Assembly: GCA_025998735.1 (NCBI GenBank)
Contig: BNWJ01000024.1
Span: 1 to 14,760, forward strand
Source of the DNA: Alphaproteobacteria bacterium
GTDB taxonomy: Bacteria > Pseudomonadota > Alphaproteobacteria > UBA3830
Reading direction: 5' to 3'
DNA: 14,760 nt
Shown here: piece after piece, positions 7,139 through 14,532 of the stretch
Layout: every line of letters begins with the position of its first letter
How positions within the stretch are numbered: position 1 is the stretch's first letter
Translations under genes and position numbers: made by a program
The notes under the pieces: generated by a model
Told to the model about the DNA's origin: nothing
What the model saw: the letters and a program-made list of their open reading frames with translations, nothing else
Databases searched by the model: none

Positions 7139-8082
7139 TTGTTCTTTTTCAAAACACCCACATACTCTGCAGCGTTAAAATCAGCAAATGGGACGATACA
7201 AAATGTGCCGTTTTCTTCTTCAACGACTTTTCCGACTGGAATTCTATCATGAAAAACATTGCCGTATCCAGATGTTTCAACAATGTCTCCGTTTTTTAGA
7301 GAGACATCTTCATATACCATTGGTATTTTTAGCGTATTTGTGTTATCGCCAGCTGCAATCGCATTAACCAGCGTGACAGTGCATGCTGCACTGGCGTTTA
7401 CTCCTGTTGAAGCAGCTCCGTCGGTGAGGATGTCGCTGACGTACGTTTCAGAAGATCGCGAAGCGGTAAATGGGGCCAGCGTCACGCTGGCACGCACTGG
7501 AACATTGGAATTGGTATCCGTAATCAACATGACTTTGCTCCAGTTCTGATCTACTTCCACGATTCTGCCGATCAATCCGTCATTATTAATTACGACATCG
7601 TCCAACGATATACCATCTGACTCTCCGAGATCCAAAATAAATGATCTTACGTAATCGTTTGAGAAAGATCTTAAAACCCTGGCTATACAGACATCGCAGT
7701 CAATTCGTTCTTTCATGGAAAGCATTTTTCTCAATTCGTCATTTTCGATTTTCAGATTAGCTAGCTGCTCAACTTCGTTTTTTAATTTCAGATTTTCTTT
7801 TTTCAGACCAAAAATAATCCCATAAGTATCGTTGGAAAGCGCATATACAACGCCACGAACTCCATCGACTATGCAGTAACTGATTTTGTCGAAAAAGACA
7901 GCAGACGATATGAAAAGGTTCCTGGCTATAGCAACGAAACTACCAAAAAACACCGAATGCAGCAGAAAAATAAAGGCCACATACGCGAGCAATTTCTTAG
8001 CGGAAATTTTTTTTCTAAACTTTCCCCAAAAACCAGATGGACTTCCCTTGAACTCGTCTAACTTTCTTGCTTTTCTTGCCAT
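7135..8082 (-). CDS. mreC: Rod shape-determining protein MreC, with a probable repeat-derived insertion
   Basis: MreC is the bitopic scaffold that links the cytoskeleton and PBP2 in the periplasm. The 315 residues show a basic cytoplasmic N-terminus, one membrane helix (about 33-55), a coiled coil (about 93-125) and the paired beta-barrel domain, with recognisable segments DLGESDGI (151-158), GLIGRIVEV (169-177), TDTNSNVPVR (188-197), GDIVETSG (265-272) and IPVGKV (281-286). Between NVPVR and AIAAGDNTNTLK, where family members as I recall them have only about 10 residues, there are about 40. That stretch (199-238) starts with SVTLAPFTAS, encoded by a copy of the dispersed palindromic element, and is bounded by 10-base inverted repeats. 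The extra residues fall in a loop of the second beta domain and the frame is intact, so the protein is probably functional. The gene lies 18 bases after the BI-1 gene and overlaps mreD. Confidence 0.93.
   Translation of the reverse strand: MARKARKLDEFKGSPSGFWGKFRKKISAKKLLAYVAFIFLLHSVFFGSFVAIARNLFISSAVFFDKISYCIVDGVRGVVYALSNDTYGIIFGLKKENLKLKNEVEQLANLKIENDELRKMLSMKERIDCDVCIARVLRSFSNDYVRSFILDLGESDGISLDDVVINNDGLIGRIVEVDQNWSKVMLITDTNSNVPVRASVTLAPFTASRSSETYVSDILTDGAASTGVNASAACTVTLVNAIAAGDNTNTLKIPMVYEDVSLKNGDIVETSGYGNVFHDRIPVGKVVEEENGTFCIVPFADFNAAEYVGVLKKNK
7368..7490. repeat. In-frame 123-base segment in mreC bounded by 10-base inverted repeats
   Basis: CCAGCGTGAC (7368-7377) and its exact reverse complement GTCACGCTGG (7481-7490) bound 123 bases, precisely 41 codons. 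Each end also forms its own hairpin: CAGTGCA-TGC-TGCACTG (7377-7393) and CCAGCG-TCA-CGCTGG (7476-7490). The segment coincides with the extra residues of MreC. I see no clear target-site duplication, and insertion is inferred from the unusual MreC length at this point. Confidence 0.5.
7457..7490. repeat. Copy E of the dispersed palindromic element, inside mreC
   Basis: This matches the copy at 8912-8945 (end of comEC) at 26 of 34 positions without gaps, including GCGAAGC, GTAAA and CGTCACG. Two of the differences are the paired stem changes G/C versus A/T that keep the hairpin intact. On the minus strand it encodes SVTLAPFTAS, in the same phase as NVTLDPFTAS in ComEC. Confidence 0.75.
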
Positions 8083-8100
8083 AAGGCATTCCGAATGCTG

Positions 8101-8811
8101 CTAATCTCTTCTACTTCCCAAAAATCTGAGAAGATGCAGAAAAAGATTAATGAAATCCATATAAAGTTGAAGAGCCCCAAATACAGCTTTCTTTTCGCTG
8201 GCGTCGGAAGAATCAGATTCCAGATAAAAACTCTTGATCACCTGAGTGTCATAGGCAGTCAGACCGGTAAATACGATCACACCAATGGCAGAGATCACCA
8301 ACGACGTAACTGTACTATGCAGAAACATATTAACAATTCCAGCGACAAATATTCCAATCAGGCCCATAAACATAAAAGATCCGAAACTTGTGAGATCTTT
8401 TTGAGTGGAATACCCATACACCACCATCGACAAGAACATGGACGATGTCACAAAAAACGTAGAAACTATGCTGGCTGTCGTGTAAAAAACCATAATGGAA
8501 GCCATAGAAAGCCCCAGTAAAGCCGCATAAGCAAAAAACAGTGCTTTTGCTTTCCCGGCGGATATGCTGTTTATTTTGAAGCTTAAATACATCACAACGG
8601 CAATAGGAGCCAACGCAACTACAAAAAATGCTAAGTTGGACGACAAAAAGAAAGATATAAATGCTTCCGATAAACTCGCCACATACGCGACAATGGCAGT
8701 CAGGAACAACCCAGCTGACATATACGAAAAGACATTCAACATATACTTGCGCAATCCAACGTCTACCAGACGCGTAACTTCACTGTACGAGTGCACAGAC
8801 CCTTTTTTCAT
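8101..8811 (-). CDS. Bax inhibitor-1 / YbhL-YccA family membrane protein
   Basis: A 236-residue polytopic inner-membrane protein of the Bax inhibitor-1 family. Family members in bacteria are seven-helix proteins linked to ion (calcium or proton) leak and to modulation of FtsH proteolysis; the exact role here is not shown by sequence. Supporting features are about seven hydrophobic segments, the GLTAYDTQ motif in the sixth (188-195) and the C-terminal GALQLYMDFINLFLHLLRF, both hallmarks of the family, with the expected length. The ATG has GGGAGA about 7 bases upstream. It lies 90 bases downstream of comEC and 18 bases upstream of mreC, so it is likely the first gene of the transcript feeding mreC. 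Between it and mreC is a small palindrome, GCATTC-C-GAATGC (8086-8098). Confidence 0.88.
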   Translation of the reverse strand: MKKGSVHSYSEVTRLVDVGLRKYMLNVFSYMSAGLFLTAIVAYVASLSEAFISFFLSSNLAFFVVALAPIAVVMYLSFKINSISAGKAKALFFAYAALLGLSMASIMVFYTTASIVSTFFVTSSMFLSMVVYGYSTQKDLTSFGSFMFMGLIGIFVAGIVNMFLHSTVTSLVISAIGVIVFTGLTAYDTQVIKSFYLESDSSDASEKKAVFGALQLYMDFINLFLHLLRFLGSRRD

Positions 8812-8840
8812 GCTATTCTCCCAACATTTACTATGCCAAC

Positions 8841-8869
8841 ATCATACCACAAATTTCAGCGCTATGGAA
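8841..8869 (-). promoter_or_regulatory. Possible promoter for the BI-1/mreCD-mrdA-rodA transcript
   Basis: On the minus strand TATGAT (8841-8846) lies 17 bases from TTCCAT (8864-8869), a weak -35. This falls in the 90-base gap between comEC and the BI-1 gene, where a promoter for the downstream run would be expected. The -10 is good and the -35 poor, so read-through from comEC is an alternative. Confidence 0.33.
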
Positions 8870-8901
8870 CAATGTATTTTTACATTTTAATTGTGCCCCC
8901 A

Positions 8902-10929
8902 TCAGTCTGGTAGCGAAGCAGTAAACGGATCCAACGTCACGTTGGACCAGGGGCGTTGGATTGAAGTAGTTGATTTCCTTTCCTTTGATGGCAGATACAC
9001 GACTTCTGCGTTTTTGTTTTCTTCATCACCTACGTGAAAAACCAGAAAATCTTCTGCATTTTTTTCGTAATCTTCATCGGATGTTACGACGATTCTCTTG
9101 CCTGCAATATTTGCCACATGGATGTCGTCATCCAGACGCGATATATATTTACTGCATTTTTCCGAACTGAATTTCTCACGTTTTTCAAACCCAACGGATT
9201 TTGTCCAACTTGCTGCAGCGGAGCGAAATGGCCGAAGATCGTTAAAGAAAACGCCGTCTTCTGTCCTTATGCCAATTGCTTTTCCGTCAACTGACACAAA
9301 GATATCCGGAATCGCCTGATAGAAATATCCGCATATGCCAGACGCAAATCCAACCAGTCCGAGCAGTCGAATCTTGTGATGAATGAGCGCCAGAAACAGC
9401 ATTGATACCACAAGAGTCGTTATCACGGCGTTCGACGGCGTGTGCATTACGAAAAACGATCCTGGAAGTTGAGAAATTTCGTCTGCCACTTTTATGAGTA
9501 GATCGATTCCGTATCCAGCTAGGATTAGAATGGGCTCCGCCATGTCGAATATCATTAGAAACAGAGCAACAACCAGCGCCGGCATTATGTAGAAACTCAT
9601 TAGGGGAATGGAAATTATATTTGCCAAAATGCTGTTCAATGTCAGCTGATTGAACACAAATACCGAAAAAATGGACGTTGGTATGGACGCCACAATGGTG
9701 GTTGCAATGACCGATGTCAATCCCCTCAGAAATCTCGGAAGTTGCCAGTCGCATTCGTAGAAGGCCACAATGCCAATGACCGCTCCAAATGACATCTGAA
9801 AGCTTGGGAACAATATGACCTCGGGAGTATAGATCATAATGATTGTTGCAGCAATGGCCACCGATCTCATGGTCAGCGGCGTTCGATTCAGAAGTATCGC
9901 CGTGATTATCAGTGTATGCATTATGAACGCCCGCAGAGACGGCACGGAACATCCGGATATATTCAGATAAAACAAAGTGATGATCCAGGAAATCACAGCA
10001 GATATTTTCTTGACGTTGTAAAACTTCGAGATTCTGCTGAAACAACAGAGGATTACCCGGAATAGCCAGAAGACGAAAAATCCGATAATTCCGACGTGCA
10101 GTCCGGAGATGGCCAATATGTGCGCAATTCCAGAATTGGCGAAGTGCGATCGTATCTCTTTGGAAATGCCGGCGGTATTACCGGTTGTGAGCGCTTCCGC
10201 CACAGCGGCTGTATCTTTTCCCAGGTATTCCTCGATTTTCTTGTTAATCTGATGTCTCAGTTGTTCCATATATAATCCGAAGGAAGAAGGTTCTGATTTT
10301 TTAAGAGTTTTCGGCGGCTTTACTATGAATCCCCGAGCACTTATCCCCTTGAAATACTGCTGCTTTCGAAAGTCGTACGCTCCCGGAAACGATTGTGGAT
10401 ACGTTGGTGATAATATGGCGCGAAATAGGACTCTGCTGCCGGGATTATAGTCGTTTTGCGTTTTCTGGGCTTGCTTTCCCCTCCACGAGAGATTTAACCT
10501 CTTGAATTTTCGACATAATTTGTTTGCTTCGTCGTCGTATTTTCGTTTGGCATCACTCACTATGAATTTCAGTCCGTTTTCGGTTTTTTCGCAGGATTCG
10601 ATGGTGGCCACAAAGGAAATCGGCTTTTCTGGCGGTTCCGAAAGCATAACTGTGTCCACGTAGTTCGTTCTCATCTGAGACAGGAGAAATCCAGCGGCAA
10701 TTGTAAGCGGAATCAGCAGGATGTTTCTGTATCTTCGCAAAAATAAAAAAGCGACAAAAACAATCGAAAAAACCGTTAAATTTACGCAAAAAGCAGGCTC
10801 TTTATCCAGCAAAAAATACCAGCAGATTCCAATGCCAATGCCAACGGGAAAGAAATTCAATAGGCGATGCTTCTCGCTTTCATAGAAATTCTCCACAAAA
10901 CTAAGGAATTTTTCGTACATTATGCTCAT
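8902..10929 (-). CDS. comEC: ComEC/Rec2 family DNA-uptake channel protein, C-terminus made of repeat sequence
   Basis: ComEC is the inner-membrane channel through which single-stranded DNA enters during natural transformation. The 675-residue product has N-terminal membrane helices (about 28-85), a soluble DUF4131-like region (100-205) and the competence domain, with GNTAGISKEIRSHF (250-263), AHILAISGLHVG (269-280) and CSVPSLRAFIM (327-337), followed by several more helices to about residue 535. The C-terminal 130 residues lack a recognisable HxHxDH metallo-beta-lactamase motif; I believe shorter versions without an intact one are common in alphaproteobacteria. The last 14 or so residues (SNVTLDPFTASLPD) are encoded by palindromic repeat copy D, so the native end has been extended or replaced. 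The gene is divergent from gltX with a 46-base gap. Without pilus and dprA genes in view, active transformation cannot be claimed. Confidence 0.92.
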   Translation of the reverse strand: MSIMYEKFLSFVENFYESEKHRLLNFFPVGIGIGICWYFLLDKEPAFCVNLTVFSIVFVAFLFLRRYRNILLIPLTIAAGFLLSQMRTNYVDTVMLSEPPEKPISFVATIESCEKTENGLKFIVSDAKRKYDDEANKLCRKFKRLNLSWRGKQAQKTQNDYNPGSRVLFRAILSPTYPQSFPGAYDFRKQQYFKGISARGFIVKPPKTLKKSEPSSFGLYMEQLRHQINKKIEEYLGKDTAAVAEALTTGNTAGISKEIRSHFANSGIAHILAISGLHVGIIGFFVFWLFRVILCCFSRISKFYNVKKISAVISWIITLFYLNISGCSVPSLRAFIMHTLIITAILLNRTPLTMRSVAIAATIIMIYTPEVILFPSFQMSFGAVIGIVAFYECDWQLPRFLRGLTSVIATTIVASIPTSIFSVFVFNQLTLNSILANIISIPLMSFYIMPALVVALFLMIFDMAEPILILAGYGIDLLIKVADEISQLPGSFFVMHTPSNAVITTLVVSMLFLALIHHKIRLLGLVGFASGICGYFYQAIPDIFVSVDGKAIGIRTEDGVFFNDLRPFRSAAASWTKSVGFEKREKFSSEKCSKYISRLDDDIHVANIAGKRIVVTSDEDYEKNAEDFLVFHVGDEENKNAEVVYLPSKERKSTTSIQRPWSNVTLDPFTASLPD
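8905..8946. repeat. Copy D of the dispersed palindromic element, forming the 3' end of comEC
   Basis: GTCTGGTAGCGAAGCAGTAA, then ACGGA, then the hairpin TCCAACG-TCA-CGTTGGA (8930-8946), a perfect 7-base-pair stem with the same loop as the copies at 189 and 7476. The stem differs from those by a compensated base pair (A-T for G-C). It is translated on the minus strand as NVTLDPFTAS, three codons before the comEC stop at 8902-8904. The tail seen in copies A to C is not evident here. Confidence 0.8.
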
Positions 10930-10957
10930 TTACTCTCCGAAACTTAAAATATATAAT
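10929..10957 (+). promoter_or_regulatory. Predicted promoter of the gltX-tolC-popZ run
   Basis: TTTACT (10929-10934), a 17-base spacer and a perfect TATAAT (10952-10957) lie in the 46-base gap between the divergent comEC and gltX. The start of transcription would be near 10964. With the gltX ATG at 10976 the leader would be only about 12 bases with no ribosome-binding site. Confidence 0.55.
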
Positions 10958-10975
10958 ACGAGCTATTGATTTATT

Positions 10976-12373
10976 ATGGGTAAACTAAGAATGACTATGG
11001 TAACGCGATTTGCCCCGTCTCCAACAGGCTTCCTTCACATTGGCGGAGCCAGAACGGCGCTTTTTAACTGGTTGTTGGCGAGACATCACGGCGGGAAATT
11101 TCTGCTGCGCATAGAAGATACCGACCGAGCGAGATCCACACCGGAAGCCATCGAGGCCATCTTCAAGGGACTGGAGTGGCTGGGCATAAGCTGGGACGAA
11201 GAGCCGGTTTTCCAATTTTCTCGAGCGCCAAGACATGTAGAGCTGGCCAAGCAGTTGATCGAATCCGGAAATGCCTATTACTGCTACTGCACTCCGGAAG
11301 AATTGGAAGCCATGCGAGAAGGTGCAAAATCTCGCGGACTATCTCCAAAATATAATGGCATGTGGAGAGATCGGGATCCGAGAGACGCTCCAGAAGGCGT
11401 TGCTCCGGTCATTCGTCTGAAGGCTCCGTTGGATGGAAAAACTACGCTGAACGACATAGTTCAGGGATCGGTCACAGTCGACAACTCCCAATTGGACGAT
11501 ATGGTTCTGGTGAGAAGCGATGGCACGCCGACGTTTATGCTGTCTGTTGTGGTGGATGATCACGAAATGGGCATAACTCATGTAATCCGCGGCGACGATC
11601 ACCTGACAAACACCTTTCGCCAGATACAGATATATCGGGCTTTCGGATGGGACATACCAGAATACGGTCACATTCCACTGATACATGGCCCCGATGGCGC
11701 AAAATTATCGAAGCGTCATGGCGCTCTGGGCATCGAAAGCTATAAGGACATGGGATTTCTGCCGGAAGCCATCTGCAACTGCCTCATGAGACTCGGATGG
11801 TCCCACGGAGACGACGAGATAATTTCCGTACAGCAGGCTATCAAATGGTTTTCCACAGACAATCTCGGGAAATCAGCATCCCGCTTGGATTTCACAAAGC
11901 TGGAGAATCTCAATGGCCATTATATTCGGGAAGCCGATAACGAGAGATTGCTGCATTGTCTGTTGGAAATAATCGGTGAGATATCTGAGAAAAAATGCCA
12001 TCGTCTGCTGAAAGGAATGAATGGCCTGAAGCAAAGATCCAAGACTATTCTGGAATTGCGTGACATTTCTGCCATATATATTGATGATTTTTCAACTCCA
12101 GAAATCGATGAAATGTCCAGAGAAATCCTCGAAAAAGTCCTAAAAAAGCTTGAAACATCCGAGGAGTGGACGGAAGCGTCACTGGAGGCATCTTTGCGTG
12201 CTCTTGCATCTGAGATTGAAGTATCGTTCGGAAAAATAGCTCAGCCACTGCGCAACCTATTGACCGGGAAAAAAATTACCCCTAGCATATTCGAAATGCT
12301 GTGGGTTTTTGGAAAAGAAGAAAGTGTTGGCCGCTTGAAAACGGCGCTGGATCTAATGTCGGTGGTAATTTAG
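10976..12373 (+). CDS. gltX: Glutamyl-tRNA synthetase (class I)
   Basis: GltX charges tRNA(Glu) with glutamate in the cytoplasm, or both tRNA(Glu) and tRNA(Gln) if an amidotransferase is present. It has the class I signatures RFAPSPTGFLHIGGARTA (11-28, with HIGG as the HIGH motif), LLRIEDTDRARS (43-54), HVIRGDDHL (202-210) and KLSKRHG (243-249, the KMSKS loop), and a C-terminal anticodon-binding helical region; 465 residues is the normal size. The start is uncertain: ATG at 10976 gives MGKLRMTMVTRF, whereas ATG at 10991 gives MTMVTRF, closer to the usual family N-terminus; neither has a good ribosome-binding site. It heads a plus-strand run with a tolC-like gene 17 bases downstream. Many alphaproteobacteria carry two gltX genes; which one this is cannot be told here. 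Confidence 0.96.
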   Translation: MGKLRMTMVTRFAPSPTGFLHIGGARTALFNWLLARHHGGKFLLRIEDTDRARSTPEAIEAIFKGLEWLGISWDEEPVFQFSRAPRHVELAKQLIESGNAYYCYCTPEELEAMREGAKSRGLSPKYNGMWRDRDPRDAPEGVAPVIRLKAPLDGKTTLNDIVQGSVTVDNSQLDDMVLVRSDGTPTFMLSVVVDDHEMGITHVIRGDDHLTNTFRQIQIYRAFGWDIPEYGHIPLIHGPDGAKLSKRHGALGIESYKDMGFLPEAICNCLMRLGWSHGDDEIISVQQAIKWFSTDNLGKSASRLDFTKLENLNGHYIREADNERLLHCLLEIIGEISEKKCHRLLKGMNGLKQRSKTILELRDISAIYIDDFSTPEIDEMSREILEKVLKKLETSEEWTEASLEASLRALASEIEVSFGKIAQPLRNLLTGKKITPSIFEMLWVFGKEESVGRLKTALDLMSVVI

Positions 12374-12390
12374 TTAGTTGAGGTTGTTCT

Positions 12391-13893
12391 ATGAGAAATT
12401 GTCGTTTATTCATGTTCGCTCTGAGCGTAATTGCGTGCGTTGATGTTGTGCATTCGGCTGAAGTAGTCGAAGAGGATGCAAATGAAGCGCCTTCCGTGAC
12501 GCTAGAAGAGGCGATTATATCGGCCTACAACGGGAATATCGGCTGGCTTATAGGCAAAATCGATAAGGGAAAAGCTGACGAACAACTACAGCAAGCAAAA
12601 ATGGCGTTTCTTCCGGATGTACACGCCACTATGACTTTGTCTAGATCACGCACAGACGATACAAGGATTCATTCTGGTCAGAACTCAAGAACCACTTATA
12701 ATACAGATAATGGTGGAAATAGGACTAGCGTAAAAGATATTGAGCAGATTCCTTATAGTGAGCTCAGAACAATGCCAGATAGAAACACAGGAACTGGTTT
12801 CCGCGTTGATATTAGACAGAATCTCTTCAATGGATTTTCAACATTAAATACAGTACACGCAGCAGAACATACGTCAGATGCCGCGTTCCATAATTTAAGA
12901 ATGGTAGAACAGAAGCTTATAGTTGATGTGTTTGAAGAATATGCGGACGTATGGTTTTGTATAACTAAAGTGTCTGCCTATAAAAAAATGGAGGAGAACA
13001 TGCAGAAATTGCTTGCTTCCCAGAATAGCTGTCTGGAAGTAGGAACTGTAACTCCAGCAGAAGTAGCAGATGCCAGCGCAAAGTACCAAAACGCAATGTA
13101 CTCCAGAATCAACGCAGAAACTGAGCTTTTCTCTGCAGAATCTAAATTTGAAAAACTAACAGGCCTAAAAGCTGGAAAACACATTACTCTTCCAGAGATA
13201 AAACTGAATCTTCCGAAAACACTGAAAATTCTGTTTGCAGAAACCATGAAGTCCAATAGTAAAATTCTGAACACAAGGCTAGAAGCACAAGCCGCAGAAA
13301 AAGAGCTTGACGTAGCCAAAGGTGCATTGTCTCCGCGTGCAGATTTGATACTCTCGGCAGGTCGAGATTTAGAAACACATGATGAAAGGCTACAAAATAA
13401 TTCTAAAAATAGTTATCGAGCATCGTTGGAAGTGACAGTTCCTATATTTGAAAAGAGTAATGGTGGCAACTCATATTCGCGAATAGCAATCGTCGGTAAA
13501 GAGGCCAAAAAGGCTAGATTAAAAGCAGAGGATGCGGTTCTTGAGGCCAAGGAAGGATGCGTTGTAAACTGGAACAATTATATTACGGCCAATGCCATGA
13601 TACGATCCAGTAGATCGGCTGTGCAGAGTGCGGAATTGAGCAACGAGAGTAATATTGAAGAAGTTAACATGGGAGTAAAGTCCAATACTGACATTTGGCA
13701 GAAGGAAAATACATTACTTGAAGCTAGAATAAATCTCGCGAAATCCAAGAAAGAGAAAATTGTCTCTGGCATAAAGATTATGGCTCTTACGGGAAATCTC
13801 AATATGCGATCGGTACTCGAGAGCGTAAAGTCTGCCAAACCTGCAGCCGGTGTGAAAGTCACTCGTCAGCCGCAGCAGCAGCCAAAAAAGTAG
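12391..13893 (+). CDS. tolC: TolC-family outer-membrane efflux/secretion channel
   Basis: TolC-type proteins form the trimeric outer-membrane and periplasmic duct used by type I secretion and RND efflux systems. The 500-residue protein starts with a signal peptide (about 1-22, ending VVHSA). It then shows the family pattern VTLEEAIISAYNGN (36-49), FLPDV (73-77), GFRVDIRQNLFNGFSTLNT (about 136-154, the first beta hairpin region), long amphipathic helices in two repeated halves and a second strand region SYRASLEVTVPIFEKSNGG (about 342-360). TGAGGT precedes the ATG. The C-terminus ends in a Q/P/K-rich tail (RQPQQQPKK). It sits 17 bases after gltX and 9 bases before the popZ-like gene; tolC followed by popZ is a common alphaproteobacterial pairing. 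No inner-membrane partner is in the window, so its substrate is unknown; the secreted HExxH protein has a signal peptide and so is not an obvious type I substrate. Confidence 0.88.
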   Translation: MRNCRLFMFALSVIACVDVVHSAEVVEEDANEAPSVTLEEAIISAYNGNIGWLIGKIDKGKADEQLQQAKMAFLPDVHATMTLSRSRTDDTRIHSGQNSRTTYNTDNGGNRTSVKDIEQIPYSELRTMPDRNTGTGFRVDIRQNLFNGFSTLNTVHAAEHTSDAAFHNLRMVEQKLIVDVFEEYADVWFCITKVSAYKKMEENMQKLLASQNSCLEVGTVTPAEVADASAKYQNAMYSRINAETELFSAESKFEKLTGLKAGKHITLPEIKLNLPKTLKILFAETMKSNSKILNTRLEAQAAEKELDVAKGALSPRADLILSAGRDLETHDERLQNNSKNSYRASLEVTVPIFEKSNGGNSYSRIAIVGKEAKKARLKAEDAVLEAKEGCVVNWNNYITANAMIRSSRSAVQSAELSNESNIEEVNMGVKSNTDIWQKENTLLEARINLAKSKKEKIVSGIKIMALTGNLNMRSVLESVKSAKPAAGVKVTRQPQQQPKK

Positions 13894-13902
13894 GTGTAGA
13901 TC

Positions 13903-14376
13903 ATGGTAGACAGAAATTCTGAAATGTCGTTGGATGAAGTGCTGTCGTCCATCAAGAAGATGGTAATCGATGAAGTGCCGCCAGTTCTAGAACTGACCGA
14001 CATGGTATCAAGTGACGGCAGCATCGTGAAAGTGAAAAAGAGCCCGACTCTAGGAAATAAAGATCCCGATATGAGCTCTTTCCTGAAACTCATACAGGAG
14101 AACACGGACTCTGGAAGCCGAAAGGAACCTACTCCGGAAATCAAGAAAAGCTTTTCCGATGATGTGTCGGACAGAATCTCATGCTCACTCAGTTGCGAAA
14201 TTCCAGAGAAAGAAGAAGTGGCACAGTCTTGCAAATCAGAAAAAAACGACATCCTAATGGAAATGGTAAAAGAAACCATGATTTCCCTTATCCAAAGATG
14301 GCTGGATGAAAATCTTCGTGATATTGTAAAAGTCGTCGTGGAAGCAGAAGTTAGAAAACTATTTGAGAAAAGATAG
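13903..14376 (+). CDS. popZ: PopZ-family polar organising protein (DUF2497)
   Basis: PopZ self-assembles at cell poles in alphaproteobacteria and anchors the chromosome origin through ParB. The 157-residue protein has the three-part layout of the family. A short N-terminal helix MSLDEVLSSIKKMVIDE (8-24) corresponds to the EILASIRRII motif; a charged, low-complexity, probably disordered middle (about 30-112) follows; and the C-terminal oligomerisation helices carry LIQRWLDENLRDIVKVVVEA (129-148), matching the WLDENLP..V signature. The ATG follows AGGTG at suitable spacing, 9 bases after the tolC stop, so it is co-transcribed. In many alphaproteobacteria valS comes next; here repeats and a transposase remnant follow instead, suggesting a rearrangement breakpoint. 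Identity rests on the two end motifs; the middle is not conserved in the family. Confidence 0.85.
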   Translation: MVDRNSEMSLDEVLSSIKKMVIDEVPPVLELTDMVSSDGSIVKVKKSPTLGNKDPDMSSFLKLIQENTDSGSRKEPTPEIKKSFSDDVSDRISCSLSCEIPEKEEVAQSCKSEKNDILMEMVKETMISLIQRWLDENLRDIVKVVVEAEVRKLFEKR

Positions 14377-14390
14377 AAGACAGCATATCT

Positions 14391-14475
14391 AAAGCACCTC
14401 ATGAAATTCATGGAATTGCAATATAAGGCTTTTTTGATATTTTTTTCTTTGTTGATCCTCATAATATTTAGCGCA
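14391..14475. repeat. 85-base direct repeat, copy 1
   Basis: It is identical to 14676-14760 except for one base (T versus C within a T run). It begins 15 bases after the popZ stop and contains an odd palindrome CATGAA-A-TTCATG (14399-14411) and T-rich runs. On the minus strand both copies read about 28 open codons ending FHEFHEVL-stop close to the repeat edge, but no known protein is recognisable. It may also act as the 3' end of the popZ transcript. Confidence 0.9.
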
Positions 14476-14482
14476 AAGTCGA

Positions 14483-14501
14483 TGCATATGGAAAATATGC
14501 A
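14483..14501. other. Hairpin between the direct repeat and the transposase remnant
   Basis: TGCATAT-GGAAA-ATATGCA is a perfect 7-base-pair stem with a 5-base loop. It lies about 30 bases beyond the stop of the IS630-type remnant, where the end of the insertion sequence would be expected, so it may be an end structure of that element. No T run follows for a canonical terminator. Confidence 0.4.
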
Positions 14502-14532
14502 CGGATTATAGTAAAGCCGGTTTAGGATCGCG

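Noticed and set aside
189..8946. A CRISPR array or regularly spaced repeat cluster
   Set aside because: The palindromic copies are kilobases apart with no regular spacing, and no cas genes are present.
9287..10045. Open frame of 252 codons within comEC in another minus-strand frame
   Set aside because: The comEC frame has clear domain motifs over the same bases. The alternative is rich in H, C and S without family features.
12496..12510. SVTLEE at the start of the TolC-like protein as another copy of the VTL-encoding repeat
   Set aside because: The hairpin and the GCGAAGC/GTAAAC flank are absent, and VTLEEAI is a normal TolC-family motif.
13866..14462. Open frame of 198 codons on the minus strand opposite popZ
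   Set aside because: It is antisense to the well-supported popZ gene, rich in S and F as expected for a shadow frame, and begins inside the 85-base repeat.
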